From contig JAEZMD010000018.1 in assembly GCA_023435745.1 (NCBI GenBank), positions 62,001 through 126,000 of the forward strand: DNA of 64,000 nt. The letters are read 5' to 3'. The first letter of the stretch is position 1. Every line of letters starts with the position of its first letter. Below, piece by piece: positions 43,907 through 53,804 of this stretch. The DNA is from Bacillota bacterium. Lineage in GTDB: Bacteria; Bacillota; Clostridia; Acetivibrionales; DTU013. The notes below the pieces were generated by a model. It ran no database searches and had not been told where the DNA came from. It worked only from the letters and a program-made list of their open reading frames with translations. The position numbers and the translations under genes were made by a program.

Positions 43907-45475
43907 CTAGATTTTGTAAAACGCGTTGTACAATCTTAAGACAAGTGCTATAGCTTGTTCCTTAGTGGTGTTTCCTTTTGGGAATATATAAGTGACTCCT
44001 CCTGCTGACGAACCACCCAAAATATCGTTTGCATTCATGAACCTTACTGCTTCAAGAGCCCAGTCGGCGACATCGCCTACATCCTGGAACTTTGTCTTGA
44101 ATTCTGCTTCTGTTGATATATTGGGCATTATAACTTTTAAAGTACGAAGCAGCATTACAGAGATTTCCTGTCTTGTTACTTTATTTTTTGGGGCGAACTT
44201 ACCGCCGCCAATTCCTCCGACAATTCCTAGATTAGCAGCCTTTAATATCTCAGGATTGCTTGTATCGTTGAAAGGATTTACAGCTGGCACGGAAGCGGTA
44301 GTTCCTGTCATCTTTTCATATAGCAATACTGCTAATTCACAGAATTCTTCACGCGTAATATCAGCAGGAAAATCAACCAGTACCTTATCGGTAACCAGGT
44401 CTTCGCCCCTGGCTTCGTTTACAACGGGAGCAGCCCAACCTGAAAGACCCTCATAGCCTGCGGAAAAATCATCGCTTGGAGCGGCAGCTCCGCTTACAGT
44501 GAATTGTGCTGTACCAAATTTGCCGTACTCATACTCTTCATCTGCTAAACCATCGGAGCAAAATACCTTGACCTCATACGTACCCGGAATGTATGGAGCT
44601 GTGAACTCGTAAACGTTGCCAACAGGCAGATCGGATATATAAGCACCGACAGTAGTATTTTCAAGCTTTTCATTGGCAAGCCCGATACCCAGCCATGCAC
44701 CGTTTTCTATTTCTCCCTTGGACAGGCCGTTTACTGTGACAGACATCTTTTCCTCCGGACTGACAGTGGTCTTGGATAGTACTATATCGCCGGCTTTTGC
44801 TTTGCTTGAAACAACCAGGAATTCTTCTTTTCCGAATAAAGATGCTTCATAATCAAAACTACTATCTGAAAACACCCTTACTTCGTATTTGCCAAAGCGG
44901 TAAGGCGCTGTGAATTCATATTTGTTTCCAACAGGCAGGTCGGATATATAAGCTCCGATAGTAGTATTCTCAAGCTTTTCATCCCATTTTGCAACTCCAA
45001 GCCAGGCGCCGTTTTCTATCTGCTCGTCTGTAAGACCCTTAACCGTAACAGACATGGGCTCATTAAGCTTTACCTCTGATTTGGATAACGTAATATCACC
45101 GGCCTTTGCCTTTGGAGCTCCTACTGTGAGTTCCTTCCTATCATAAACATTACCATCCCAGTCCAACAGAAATACTTCATATGAACCAAGATAATAGGGA
45201 GCGCTGAATTCAAAGACATTGCCCGCAGGCAGATCGGAAACGTAAGCTTCTACTGCTACATTTTCCGGCTTTGTGCCCTTTTTGGCAATACCAAGATATG
45301 CGCCGTTATCAATTTCATCCTGTGTAAGACCTGTTACTGTGATCTGACCCTTTTCACCGGCAGTGAAATCTGTCTTATTAATAGTTATGCTGCCTGCTGC
45401 AAAAACCGGTACAGTCATAAGCATAGTAAAAATAAAACATATGGATAACGTAACTGCCAATAGTCTTTTTTTCAT
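43907..45475 (-). CDS. SLH-anchored surface protein with three internal repeats
   Basis: 522 residues from the ATG at 45475 (RBS GGAGGAG); the longer frame is not needed. A signal peptide ends VPVFA. Three repeats of about 100 residues follow, each with ITLSKSEV-like start, SVTVKGL, NGAWLGVA, AYISDLPVG and YEFTAPY. They look like immunoglobulin-type beta domains. The C-terminal ~190 residues contain two to three SLH domains (GGIGGGKFAPKNKVTRQE and others). It is probably a cell-wall-bound surface protein under control of the AraC regulator encoded upstream. Confidence 0.85.
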   Translation of the reverse strand: MKKRLLAVTLSICFIFTMLMTVPVFAAGSITINKTDFTAGEKGQITVTGLTQDEIDNGAYLGIAKKGTKPENVAVEAYVSDLPAGNVFEFSAPYYLGSYEVFLLDWDGNVYDRKELTVGAPKAKAGDITLSKSEVKLNEPMSVTVKGLTDEQIENGAWLGVAKWDEKLENTTIGAYISDLPVGNKYEFTAPYRFGKYEVRVFSDSSFDYEASLFGKEEFLVVSSKAKAGDIVLSKTTVSPEEKMSVTVNGLSKGEIENGAWLGIGLANEKLENTTVGAYISDLPVGNVYEFTAPYIPGTYEVKVFCSDGLADEEYEYGKFGTAQFTVSGAAAPSDDFSAGYEGLSGWAAPVVNEARGEDLVTDKVLVDFPADITREEFCELAVLLYEKMTGTTASVPAVNPFNDTSNPEILKAANLGIVGGIGGGKFAPKNKVTRQEISVMLLRTLKVIMPNISTEAEFKTKFQDVGDVADWALEAVRFMNANDILGGSSAGGVTYIFPKGNTTKEQAIALVLRLYNAFYKI

Positions 45476-45523
45476 GGCTTTCTCCTCCTCGACTAAATTA
45501 GGATTATTAATTCGGATAAAAAT

Positions 45524-45585
45524 ATTGTAGCATCGAGGCCATTGAAATACTTCCATAAAATTGCGAGGACTGTCAGAAAATTGCG
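45524..45585 (-). promoter_or_regulatory. SLH gene promoter with paired AraC-type direct repeats
   Basis: A -10 box TACAAT (45529-45524 on the minus strand) has a poor -35. Upstream of it CGCAATTTT occurs twice in the same direction (45557-45565 and 45577-45585), exactly 20 bp apart. Two direct half-sites next to a weak -35 are the usual arrangement for an AraC-type activator. Confidence 0.6.
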
Positions 45586-45597
45586 TAGATTGTTTTA

Positions 45598-46473
45598 TCA
45601 ATGGATGTTCTTTCTAAATTCAGAAGGAGAAACACCTGTTTTTCTCCTGAAAGTGGATGTGAAGTGGCTATGGCTTGAGAAGTTGCATATCATACTAATC
45701 TCGGTGATGGAGTATTTACTTGTCATAAGCATTTTTTTTGCCTTTTCGATTTTTAAATCCAGGAGATATTCATAAGGTGTTTTACCGATATGAGCTTTAA
45801 AGCTCCGTATAAAGCTAAACCTATCCATCTTTGCAACGTTAGCTATATCAGTGAATGAAATGCCGGAAGTTAAATTCTCATTCATATAGTCTATTACTTT
45901 TTTTATATTATATATTTTGCCTTCGGGAGCATTGTGAGTTCTTGTCGGGAAGTTATGCTTAAGCTGTCTGACAAGAATAGCAGCAATAAGCATACTAAGG
46001 TTCTCAATTGTGAATTTCTTGCCAAACTGATCATATCTTATCTCATCCAAAAACAAATTCAGCAGCATGTGTATCTCGTGACCGGCAGCACAGGATTCGT
46101 TTGAAAAAGTAATATTGGGTGAACCATATATTTCTTCGGAAACACCTTGCATAAAATTCTTTTCAATATGTATGCCGCAAAGGTTAAAGCCCCTTAAATC
46201 AAAGGCCATACCATGTACCTGCATGGGATTGACGGCAAATAATGCGTTATTTGACCTGTCGAGTAATTTATTGTCGATTATGGTTGAAGGGATATCGGCA
46301 CGACATATCACAAATTCATAGCTGTCGTGAAAATGGGTTCCTTGGGTAATATTAGTTAACTTGTTGGTTGTAGTTACAGCAATACTGGTAGTAATGTAAT
46401 TTTCAATTACCTTTTCTCCGCCATCTATATTACTGATAGGAATATTACCTGTTAGATCAATTGTTTTTTGCAT
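45598..46473 (-). CDS. AraC-family transcriptional regulator
   Basis: 291 residues. The N-terminal ~150 residues are a cupin-like sensing domain (GTHFHDSYEFVICR). The C-terminal ~100 residues hold two helix-turn-helix motifs: FTDIANVAKMDRFSFIRSF with KAHIGKTPYEYLLDLKIEKA, and YSITEISMICNFSSHSHFTSTF ending KTGVSPSEFRK. It reads in the same direction as the SLH gene 122 bases downstream, whose promoter has two direct repeats fit for an AraC activator. The inducer is unknown. Confidence 0.9.
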   Translation of the reverse strand: MQKTIDLTGNIPISNIDGGEKVIENYITTSIAVTTTNKLTNITQGTHFHDSYEFVICRADIPSTIIDNKLLDRSNNALFAVNPMQVHGMAFDLRGFNLCGIHIEKNFMQGVSEEIYGSPNITFSNESCAAGHEIHMLLNLFLDEIRYDQFGKKFTIENLSMLIAAILVRQLKHNFPTRTHNAPEGKIYNIKKVIDYMNENLTSGISFTDIANVAKMDRFSFIRSFKAHIGKTPYEYLLDLKIEKAKKMLMTSKYSITEISMICNFSSHSHFTSTFRRKTGVSPSEFRKNIH

Positions 46474-46712
46474 TTCAATCTGCAGATACTCCGTTCCAAC
46501 AAATATTTATCTATATACAATGAAAAAAAGATTTGTGCTTCAAGCTTTTTTTCACTTGTATTACCTTGATATACTGTTGCAAAAAAAATTCTTCATTAGC
46601 CCAACTCTTTTTTGGAATATATCTATAGTATAGCAGATATTTCATGTTATGTTAACACATTTTGCTTTATGAGACACAGTAAAATTGTAAACAGAGCGTA
46701 GCCGTTGGTTCT

Positions 46713-48317
46713 TCAGTGCTGCTCAATTGCTGCTCTGACAAGCCCTAAAAACAAAGGATGGGGTTTGTTTGGGCGGCTCAGAAATTCAGGGTGGAACTGC
46801 ACGCCGATAAAGAACCGATGCATATCCCTCGGCAATTCCACTGCTTCCACCAGCCTGCCGTTCGGTGATGTACCGCAAAAGCACATTCCATTTTCGGACA
46901 AAATTTTACGATAGTCGTTATTTACCTCAAAACGGTGGCGGTGCCGTTCGCTTATGTTATCTGCACCATACAGTTCGTACATCAAAGTGCCCGGAGCTAT
47001 TTTGCACGGGTATGCGCCAAGCCGCATAGTACCGCCTTTTTTCGTGATACCAATCTGATCCGGCATCGTATCGATAACACAATGTGCAGCTCTCTCACAA
47101 AACTCTCCGGAGTGAGCGCCATCTAGGCCTGCAACATGCCGGGCAAATTCGATAACGGCAATCTGGAGTCCAAGACAAATGCCTAGGAATGGTATATTGT
47201 TCTCTCTTGCGTACCGGCAGGTGGTTATTTTCCCCTCAATGCCGCGATCGCCGAAGCCGCCCGGAACAATTATTCCGTCTGCGCTGCTCAGCAGCTCGCT
47301 CACATTGTCTGAAGCTACATCTTCACTGTCTATCCAAAGAATGTTTACGTTTGCCCCTGCTTCAAACCCTGCATGATTCAAGCTCTCAATGATGGAAAGA
47401 TAAGCGTCGTGGAGCCTTACATATTTGCCGACAATAGCTATTGTGACCTCATTTTTCCTTGCCTTGATCTTTGCGGTCATGGACTGCCATTCCAGCAAAT
47501 CGGGCGCCGGCACATCAAGCTTGAGCTCCCGGCAGACGACCTTGTCCAGACCGTTTTCATGCAACATTATCGGCGCTTCGTATAAGCATGGCACAGTCAG
47601 GTTTTCAATAACGCAATCAGGCTTAACATTGCAAAACAGGGAAATTTTTGCCTTAATGCCATCATTAAGCGGCTCATCGGCTCTTGCGACAATGATATTC
47701 GGTGATATGCCCATGGCGCGAAGCTCTTTGACAGAATGCTGCGTAGGTTTGGATTTGTGTTCTCCGGAGCCTGATAAATATGGTATCAGCGTCACATGAA
47801 TAAACAGGCAGTTTTCATTTCCCGCCTCAAGAGAAATTTGACGTATGGCTTCCAGAAACGGCTGACTCTCAATATCGCCGGTGGTGCCGCCAATCTCGGT
47901 GATCAACACATCAGCTTCGCTGTTTTTAGCTCCGGCATAAATAAAGCTTTTGATCTCTCCTGTGATATGCGGGATAACCTGCACAGTCTCGCCCAAATAG
48001 CCTCCTTCACGCTCGCGGTTCAGCACATTCCAGTAAACCTTTCCGGAGGTGAGATTTGAAAGCCGTGTCAGATTTTCGTCAATAAAACGTTCATAATGTC
48101 CCAGATCAAGGTCTGTTTCTGCACCATCATCGGTGACAAACACCTCGCCATGCTGGAACGGGCTCATAGTACCGGGGTCAACATTCATGTACGGGTCAAG
48201 CTTTTGTGCAGCTACCTTTAATCCACGCTGTTTCAGAAGTCTGCCCAAGGATGCGGCGGTAATGCCTTTCCCAAGTCCCGAAACCACCCCGCCGGTAACA
48301 AAAATATACTTTGTCAT
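46713..48317 (-). CDS. pyrG: CTP synthase
   Basis: 534 residues from the ATG at 48317 (RBS GAGGTGG). The synthetase half starts [18 protein letters not shown], and the glutaminase half carries the catalytic cysteine in GICLGLQ and the HPE motif in VQFHPEF. It aminates UTP to CTP using glutamine-derived ammonia. It is the last gene of an operon with purF and the ANTAR regulator, 32 bases after purF. Both enzymes of the operon consume glutamine. Confidence 0.97.
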   Translation of the reverse strand: MTKYIFVTGGVVSGLGKGITAASLGRLLKQRGLKVAAQKLDPYMNVDPGTMSPFQHGEVFVTDDGAETDLDLGHYERFIDENLTRLSNLTSGKVYWNVLNREREGGYLGETVQVIPHITGEIKSFIYAGAKNSEADVLITEIGGTTGDIESQPFLEAIRQISLEAGNENCLFIHVTLIPYLSGSGEHKSKPTQHSVKELRAMGISPNIIVARADEPLNDGIKAKISLFCNVKPDCVIENLTVPCLYEAPIMLHENGLDKVVCRELKLDVPAPDLLEWQSMTAKIKARKNEVTIAIVGKYVRLHDAYLSIIESLNHAGFEAGANVNILWIDSEDVASDNVSELLSSADGIIVPGGFGDRGIEGKITTCRYARENNIPFLGICLGLQIAVIEFARHVAGLDGAHSGEFCERAAHCVIDTMPDQIGITKKGGTMRLGAYPCKIAPGTLMYELYGADNISERHRHRFEVNNDYRKILSENGMCFCGTSPNGRLVEAVELPRDMHRFFIGVQFHPEFLSRPNKPHPLFLGLVRAAIEQH

Positions 48318-48349
48318 TTTATCCACCTCATTTCCGTTTCACTGTCTTA

Positions 48350-49765
48350 TCAAATACCTTCCTGCAGGTCTTGCTTTTTACACGTCTGTGCATATCGATG
48401 GCCTGTAAAGCAAGCAGTACAAAAAGTCAATTTGCATTTGCCGCACGCCTTTTTAAGGCTGTCTATGCTGATGTATCCTATACTGTCGGCTCTGATTTGG
48501 CCGCAGATCTCATCCATACTCATTTTGTTTGCTATCAGGTTTTCCTCGCTGTCAATATCCGTACCATAGTGGCAGGTGTGTCGAAAGGGAGGTGAGGATA
48601 TTCTCATATGAACCTCCTTCGCACCCGCATTCTTAAGGCTCCTTACGATTCTCTCGCTGGTGGTGCCCCGTACAATAGAATCATCAACCAACACAATCCG
48701 TTTGCCGCTGATATTGGCCGACAATGGGTTAAGCTTAAGGCGCACGGCGCTGTCACGCATATCCTGCGTTGGGTAAATAAAGCTTCTGCCGATGTACCTG
48801 TTCTTCACAAATCCGGGCGAGAGTGGTATCCCGCTTTTGGCGCTGTATCCCATAGCCGCTTCAAGCCCGGAATCGGGCACGCCACAGACCACGTCTGCAT
48901 CGACAGGGTATTCCTCCGCCAGCGCGGCACCCATGTTGTACCGGGCCTCGTAAACGCTAAGTCCGTCTATCACCGAATCGGGTCTGGCAAAATACACATA
49001 TTCAAAAATGCAGAGGCCTGCATGTTCCTGCCTGTCCGTAAGTACAATCTCCTCATGTGAAATTTCGCCATTTTCAATGACAACCGCTTCGCCGGGGCGC
49101 ACGTCCCTGATAAAGGTAAAGCCGCCGGCTTCGAGCGCGCAGCTTTCCGATGCAACCGCGGTTCCAAGCTTGCTTTTGCCTATACACAAAGGACGGTATC
49201 CGTTCGGATCACGCAAGGCGATCAGTTTGTTTTCACTGCTTACAATAACAAGAGAAAATGCGCCTTGCAGCTTCTCTCCCGCTTTGATAATACCCCGCAG
49301 CGTGTCCTGCTCACGGGTGATATAATAGGCGATAAGGGAGGAAACGACTTCGCTGTCGCTGGTTGCGTTAAAGTTAAGGCCAAATCCTTTTAGCTCCCGT
49401 CTTATCTCATATGCGTTTGTAACATTTCCGTTGTGTGCCGTTGCAATACGTCCGGTGAGGTATTCCGTGATAAAAGGACCCACATTTTCAATAGTGTTCC
49501 CGCCGGTTGTCGAATAACGGGTATGACCCACCGCAATTTTACCCTTGGTCAGTATCTCAAGCCCGCCGGAAAATACCTCGCTTACAAGGCCGACATTTTT
49601 GTGATGGTGTATTTTGTTATCCACAATTACTGCAATGCCGGCGCCTTCCTGTCCGCGATGCTGGAGTGAGAGCAAACCGTTATATGTAATTCCGACCGCT
49701 TCGTTCCCCAAAGTGCTGACGCCAAACACCGCACACTCCTCATGAAGTTTCCCGCTAATTCTCAT
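48350..49765 (-). CDS. purF: Amidophosphoribosyltransferase
   Basis: 471 residues. Class II glutamine amidotransferase with a short propeptide (MRISGKLHEE) before the nucleophile cysteine in CAVFGV. The phosphoribosyltransferase PRPP-binding motif is IVLVDDSIVRGTTS. Cysteines in VVCGVPDSG, HTCHYG and CGKCK fit the 4Fe-4S type of PurF known from Bacillus. It catalyses the first step of purine synthesis from PRPP and glutamine. It overlaps the ANTAR gene by 11 bases, so translation is probably coupled. Other pur genes are not present here. Confidence 0.96.
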   Translation of the reverse strand: MRISGKLHEECAVFGVSTLGNEAVGITYNGLLSLQHRGQEGAGIAVIVDNKIHHHKNVGLVSEVFSGGLEILTKGKIAVGHTRYSTTGGNTIENVGPFITEYLTGRIATAHNGNVTNAYEIRRELKGFGLNFNATSDSEVVSSLIAYYITREQDTLRGIIKAGEKLQGAFSLVIVSSENKLIALRDPNGYRPLCIGKSKLGTAVASESCALEAGGFTFIRDVRPGEAVVIENGEISHEEIVLTDRQEHAGLCIFEYVYFARPDSVIDGLSVYEARYNMGAALAEEYPVDADVVCGVPDSGLEAAMGYSAKSGIPLSPGFVKNRYIGRSFIYPTQDMRDSAVRLKLNPLSANISGKRIVLVDDSIVRGTTSERIVRSLKNAGAKEVHMRISSPPFRHTCHYGTDIDSEENLIANKMSMDEICGQIRADSIGYISIDSLKKACGKCKLTFCTACFTGHRYAQTCKKQDLQEGI

Positions 49766-50324
49766 ATGTTTTCAATATCCCTTCCGCTACCGTTCTTTTC
49801 GTGGTGCGCATATCCATAGCTTGTTTTTCAATATACCGATGAGCTTCATGTTCGCTCATACGCAGATATGAGATGAGAATACACTTGGCACGGTCTATAA
49901 TGTGTATATCTTCTATTTTCTGTTTTAGTCTGCTGTTTTCCGACTGCATGAGCTTTAGCCTTGAACCAACCGATTTAGCAAGCTTCAGGGCAGACCGGAA
50001 TAATGTCTTGTTAATGGGTTTTGCAACGGTTAAAACGCCGACATCCCCGGTATGCGAAGATACTTCCTCAAAGTATTCTTTTTTTACAACAAGAATAACC
50101 TGGCTTTCGCCTCTGGAGGCGATATGCCGGGAAAGACTTTCACCCGATTCGTCGCAGAGAGGGGCATTAATAATAACCAGATCAAAGTCTCTGTCCAGAA
50201 TCAGACGTCTTGCTTCCGCGCAGGATTGCACGGTGACAATGTGACTGATGGAAGCGGAAATTAACATTTCCGTGAAAAATGCAATACTTTTTTCGGAACA
50301 ACTAACAACTAAAGCGCTATCCAT
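49755..50324 (-). CDS. ANTAR-domain RNA-binding regulator with pseudo-receiver (NitR-like)
   Basis: 189 residues. The N-terminal ~115 residues are a receiver-like domain in which the usual phospho-acceptor aspartate is asparagine N53 (LVIINAPL), so it is unlikely to be switched by phosphorylation. A coiled stretch (~118-140) leads to a C-terminal ANTAR domain (RAKCILISYLRMSEHEAHRYIEKQAMDMR...TVAEGI). ANTAR proteins bind hexaloop hairpins in leader RNA and prevent termination. It heads the purF-pyrG operon and faces glnN; ANTAR regulators beside glutamine synthetase genes are known in clostridia as NitR. Both leaders here hold suitable hairpins. Confidence 0.9.
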   Translation of the reverse strand: MDSALVVSCSEKSIAFFTEMLISASISHIVTVQSCAEARRLILDRDFDLVIINAPLCDESGESLSRHIASRGESQVILVVKKEYFEEVSSHTGDVGVLTVAKPINKTLFRSALKLAKSVGSRLKLMQSENSRLKQKIEDIHIIDRAKCILISYLRMSEHEAHRYIEKQAMDMRTTKRTVAEGILKTYEN

Positions 50325-50365
50325 AAATCACCGCCATTCTGTTCAGTAGAGCCTCCCGGGCATAT

Positions 50366-50464
50366 AAAAAGATGTTCATTATATAATGCGTGCAGTTAAC
50401 TAACCGGCTAAAAAACCAGTTTTTTTTAACGTACTTCACACTATCTAATGAACACCTTTGTTCA
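50366..50464 (-). promoter_or_regulatory. Leader of ANTAR-purF-pyrG operon: hexaloop hairpin and competing terminator
   Basis: On the minus strand TGAAC-AAAGGT-GTTCA (50464-50449) forms a five-bp stem with hexaloop AAAGGU (A at position 1, G at position 4). The segment from the loop G to 50446 can instead pair over 11 bp with 50381-50371, which is followed by UUUUU (50370-50366), making an intrinsic terminator with a long loop. The two structures exclude each other. An inner hairpin AACTGG/CCGGTT lies in the loop. Confidence 0.6.
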
Positions 50465-50473
50465 ACGCATATC

Positions 50474-50502
50474 AGTATACAGCAAAATCGGTTCATTGTC
50501 AA
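50474..50502 (-). promoter_or_regulatory. Promoter of ANTAR-purF-pyrG operon
   Basis: On the minus strand TTGACA (50502-50497), 17-bp spacer, TATACT (50479-50474). The predicted start near 50467 puts the hexaloop hairpin at the extreme 5' end of the transcript. Confidence 0.75.
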
Positions 50503-50626
50503 TGGCATTGTGAAACTCTGACATGCGGATGTTGCATATTTTGTTTGAATATCTGATTTTACTTAAGATATATTAGGGATAATGCAGGACGAGGCATGAT
50601 TTATTGCATTTTTCAAAAATAATTTG

Positions 50627-50655
50627 TTGACAAATATAATATGTCAGTCTATAAT
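50627..50655 (+). promoter_or_regulatory. glnN promoter
   Basis: A consensus promoter: TTGACA (50627-50632), 17-bp spacer, TATAAT (50650-50655). The predicted start is about 50661-50663. Confidence 0.85.
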
Positions 50656-50666
50656 TAGTGCAGAAA

Positions 50667-50682
50667 ACAGCAAAGGCGCTGT
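50667..50682 (+). promoter_or_regulatory. ANTAR-type hexaloop hairpin in glnN leader
   Basis: ACAGC-AAAGGC-GCTGT: five-bp stem with hexaloop AAAGGC, A at position 1 and G at position 4, as in ANTAR target hairpins. Its loop and 3' arm overlap the 5' arm of the terminator that starts at 50675. Confidence 0.65.
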
Positions 50683-50707
50683 GGGATATAATCCACAGCG
50701 CCATTTT
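50675..50707 (+). terminator. Intrinsic terminator (attenuator) before glnN
   Basis: GGCGCTGTGG (50675-50684) and CCACAGCGCC (50693-50702) pair perfectly, followed by ATTTTT. It lies between the promoter and the start codon, so glnN expression must depend on read-through. Confidence 0.85.
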
Positions 50708-50740
50708 TGCATTGAAATTCTTGTGAGGAGAGTGATAATT

Positions 50741-52831
50741 ATGAAAGATATTCCAAGTTTGTTTGGCAGTATGGTATTCAACGATGTGGTAATGAAGGCC
50801 AAATTACCAAAAGATACTTACAAGGCACTGAAAAAGACCATTAAGCAGGGTACGCATCTGGAGCTTGACATAGCAAATGTTGTGGCTAATGCCATGAAGG
50901 ATTGGGCGGTCGAGAAAGGCGCAACCCACTTTACCCACTGGTTTCAGCCCATGACCGGAATTACCGCAGAAAAGCACGACAGCTTTATAGCCCCCGATAA
51001 AGACGGCAGAGTTATAATGGAATTTTCGGGCAAAGAGCTTGTGCGCGGTGAACCGGACGCATCGAGCTTTCCATCGGGAGGACTGCGCGCTACATTTGAA
51101 GCCAGGGGATACACTGTTTGGGATACTACTTCGTACGCATTTATTAAGGATGGTACGCTGTATATTCCAACTGCATTTTGCTCTTATAGCGGCGAGGCGC
51201 TGGATAAAAAGACTCCGCTGCTACGCTCAATGGAGGCCCTCGATAGGCAGGCCGTCCGGATTCTGCGCCTTTTTGGCAATACGGACGTGAAGCGGGTCAA
51301 TACAACGGTCGGTCCTGAGCAGGAATATTTTCTGATCGACAAAGAGGTTTACTCAAAGCGACCTGATTTGGTATACACCGGCCGGACGCTATTCGGGGCG
51401 CGTCCGCCCAAAGGTCAGGAGCTGGAAGATCACTATTTTGGGAGCCTCAAACCCCGTGTAGCGGCATTCATGCGGGAACTGGAGGAAGAGCTCTGGAAGC
51501 TGGGCGTTCTTGCCAAGACCAAGCATAACGAGGTGGCTCCGGCTCAGCATGAGTTGGCTCCTATTTTCACCACAACCAATATTGCAACCGATCACAACCA
51601 GCTTACAATGGAGCTGATGAAAGGCATTGCCAATAAGCACGGCTTGGTATGCCTGCTCCACGAAAAGCCTTTTGCGGGTGTCAACGGCAGCGGAAAGCAT
51701 GTCAACTGGTCTTTATCTACTGATAAAGGTGCAAACCTCTTAGAGCCCGGCGAAACACCCTATGAAAATGCACAGTTTTTATTATTTCTCACTGCTGTTA
51801 TTAAGGCGGTTGATGTCTATCAGGATTTACTTCGCGTATCGGTATCCAGTGCGGGAAATGACCACCGGCTCGGCGCCAATGAAGCGCCTCCGGCGATTGT
51901 GTCTATGTTCCTGGGGGAAGAGCTGACAGAAATTCTTGAGGCACTTGAAAATGACGCCGCTTATCAGGGCAAACAAAAGAATCAGATGGAAATTGGCGCA
52001 ACGGTGCTGCCGCATTTTCCAAAAGACACCACCGACCGCAACCGTACCTCTCCGTTTGCCTTTACCGGCAACAAGTTTGAATTCCGTATGCTTGGCTCCG
52101 CCTTCTCCATAGCCGGACCAAACATCGTGCTCAACACCGTCGTTGCTGAGGTTCTGAGTGAATTTGCCGATATCCTCGAAAAGTCAGAGGACTTCCAAAG
52201 TGAACTGGCCGCATTGATTAAAAAAATCATCCGTGAGCACAAACGAATCATCTTCAACGGCAATAATTACTCGGATGAGTGGGTGCAAGAGGCTGAAAGG
52301 CGCGGTCTGTCCAACCTGAAAACTACGGTTGACGCATTGCCGGCGTTTATATCACAAGGGAGTGTTGATGTTTTTACCCACCATCATGTATTCACCGAAA
52401 AGGAAATCCATTCGAGATATGAAATACTGCTGGAGAACTACTGCAAGCTTCTGCATATAGAAGCGCTTTCGATGATTGATATGGTTAAGAAAGAAATCAT
52501 CCCTGCCTGCATCGGTTATCAGAATGAGCTTTCGCAGCTTCTTGGCAGTAAAAAGGCGCTGGGCGGATACGACTGCGGCCTGGAGGAGCAGCTTCTTGGA
52601 AAGATTTCCAAGCTGTCTGCCTGTCTGGTCAAAAAATTGGATTCCCTTGAGAGTGCGATGCTCGAAACAAAGGGAGGGAGTCATGGGCTTGATCTGGCGA
52701 GGTTCTACCGTGAGCATGTATTTGGTGCTATGTCAGAGCTAAGGCTGATTGTCGATGAGCTAGAAACGGTTATAGCTAAAAAGTACTGGCCTTTGCCTAC
52801 TTATGCCGAGATGCTTTATAGTGTCAATTAG
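50741..52831 (+). CDS. glnN: Glutamine synthetase type III
   Basis: 696 residues from ATG 50741, with GAGGAG upstream; the longer frame runs into the leader. Type III glutamine synthetases are about 700 residues. Motifs include [13 protein letters not shown] [33 protein letters not shown] and [10 protein letters not shown]. It makes glutamine from glutamate, ammonia and ATP. The promoter, hexaloop and terminator upstream indicate control by antitermination, most likely by the ANTAR protein encoded divergently. The terminator at 52871-52904 ends the transcript. Confidence 0.97.
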   Translation: MKDIPSLFGSMVFNDVVMKAKLPKDTYKALKKTIKQGTHLELDIANVVANAMKDWAVEKGATHFTHWFQPMTGITAEKHDSFIAPDKDGRVIMEFSGKELVRGEPDASSFPSGGLRATFEARGYTVWDTTSYAFIKDGTLYIPTAFCSYSGEALDKKTPLLRSMEALDRQAVRILRLFGNTDVKRVNTTVGPEQEYFLIDKEVYSKRPDLVYTGRTLFGARPPKGQELEDHYFGSLKPRVAAFMRELEEELWKLGVLAKTKHNEVAPAQHELAPIFTTTNIATDHNQLTMELMKGIANKHGLVCLLHEKPFAGVNGSGKHVNWSLSTDKGANLLEPGETPYENAQFLLFLTAVIKAVDVYQDLLRVSVSSAGNDHRLGANEAPPAIVSMFLGEELTEILEALENDAAYQGKQKNQMEIGATVLPHFPKDTTDRNRTSPFAFTGNKFEFRMLGSAFSIAGPNIVLNTVVAEVLSEFADILEKSEDFQSELAALIKKIIREHKRIIFNGNNYSDEWVQEAERRGLSNLKTTVDALPAFISQGSVDVFTHHHVFTEKEIHSRYEILLENYCKLLHIEALSMIDMVKKEIIPACIGYQNELSQLLGSKKALGGYDCGLEEQLLGKISKLSACLVKKLDSLESAMLETKGGSHGLDLARFYREHVFGAMSELRLIVDELETVIAKKYWPLPTYAEMLYSVN

Positions 52832-52870
52832 ACTTTTAGAACAGCTACTTTCCATAACGAAGCACATTCA

Positions 52871-52904
52871 AATGAGCAATTTTCTAAAAGGGGAATTGCT
52901 CATT
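52871..52904 (+). terminator. Intrinsic terminator after glnN
   Basis: AATGAGCAATT and AATTGCTCATT form an 11-bp stem, followed by a short T-rich run. Confidence 0.75.
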
Positions 52905-53054
52905 TATTGTGTTCTCCTGTCCCATTTATATAAATCGCCAAATTTCCGGCTTGCTCGGGCTTGAAACTATGCAAATACTTTTATATTATTATTGGCAGAT
53001 CATTATTGGTTTCTGAGAGAGCAGGTTTGCTCAGAAAGACAGGGGAATTACAGT

Positions 53055-53804
53055 ATGACAAAGGAAGAAGAAATACTTATTGACTATATTGAGAAGAAAA
53101 TTGAACAGTGTCTGGATTATGGGAAGTTTGCATGCTCCAGCTTTCTTGATATACATCAGAGACATCTTGCGCAATGTGTTTGCAACCGATTCAAAGGGCT
53201 GAACTACCTTTTCTATGGCGGATATGAAGAAGCGGAGCGGACAGTGGCAGCCTTTCTGCCGGAATATTTAGACCTTCATAATTCCAATCCTCTTGCTCTT
53301 CTTAGGATTTCCCAGAATGGATACAAGGAGCTATCCCATAGAGATTATCTTGGATCTTTGATGAGCCTTGGGATCAAAAGGGAAATGGTTGGCGATATAC
53401 TTGTCCGCAGTGATGGGGCGGATATAATAATACTTAAGACTATCTCTGAATTCATGCTTTCCAATTATGAAAAGGCGGGAAGGACAAATCTGAAGGTTGA
53501 ACTCCTGCCAATTGATTTATTAATCGTTCCGGACATAAGGTATGAAATGAAAAGAGATACGGTGGCTTCACTGCGTCTTGACAGTGTGGTTGCCTCGGCC
53601 TTCTCCATGTCGCGCAGCATGGCATCCGAAGCGATAAATGAGGGCAGAGTCTTTATCAATAACCAATTGTGTGAAAAGAATGACCGGCTTGTTAAAGAAG
53701 GAGATAAGCTTACTCTCCGAGGTAAGGGGAAAGTAATCCTTGAGGAGGTAGGAGATCTTACCAGAAAAAACAGGACAGTTATTATGTTAAAAAGATTTCT
53801 GTGA
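53055..53804 (+). CDS. YlmH-like S4-domain RNA-binding protein
   Basis: 249 residues from ATG 53055. The N-terminal region (FLDIHQRHLAQCVCNR, FYGGYEEAERTVAAFLPEY) and DYLGSLMSLGIKREMVGDILV match the YlmH family. The C-terminal S4 domain runs from about 175 (SLRLDSVVASAFSMSRSMASEAINEGRVFINN split for length) to the end (GDKLTLRGKGKVILEEVG). YlmH is normally encoded near cell-division genes and is linked to rescue of stalled ribosomes. Here it stands alone. RBS AGGGGAATT is modest. Confidence 0.9.
   Translation: MTKEEEILIDYIEKKIEQCLDYGKFACSSFLDIHQRHLAQCVCNRFKGLNYLFYGGYEEAERTVAAFLPEYLDLHNSNPLALLRISQNGYKELSHRDYLGSLMSLGIKREMVGDILVRSDGADIIILKTISEFMLSNYEKAGRTNLKVELLPIDLLIVPDIRYEMKRDTVASLRLDSVVASAFSMSRSMASEAINEGRVFINNQLCEKNDRLVKEGDKLTLRGKGKVILEEVGDLTRKNRTVIMLKRFL

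Noticed and set aside
50401..50445. A second ANTAR hairpin downstream of the first in the ANTAR operon leader
   Set aside because: The AACTGG/CCGGTT hairpin has an eight-base loop without the A1/G4 pattern, so I could not support a classical two-hairpin motif.
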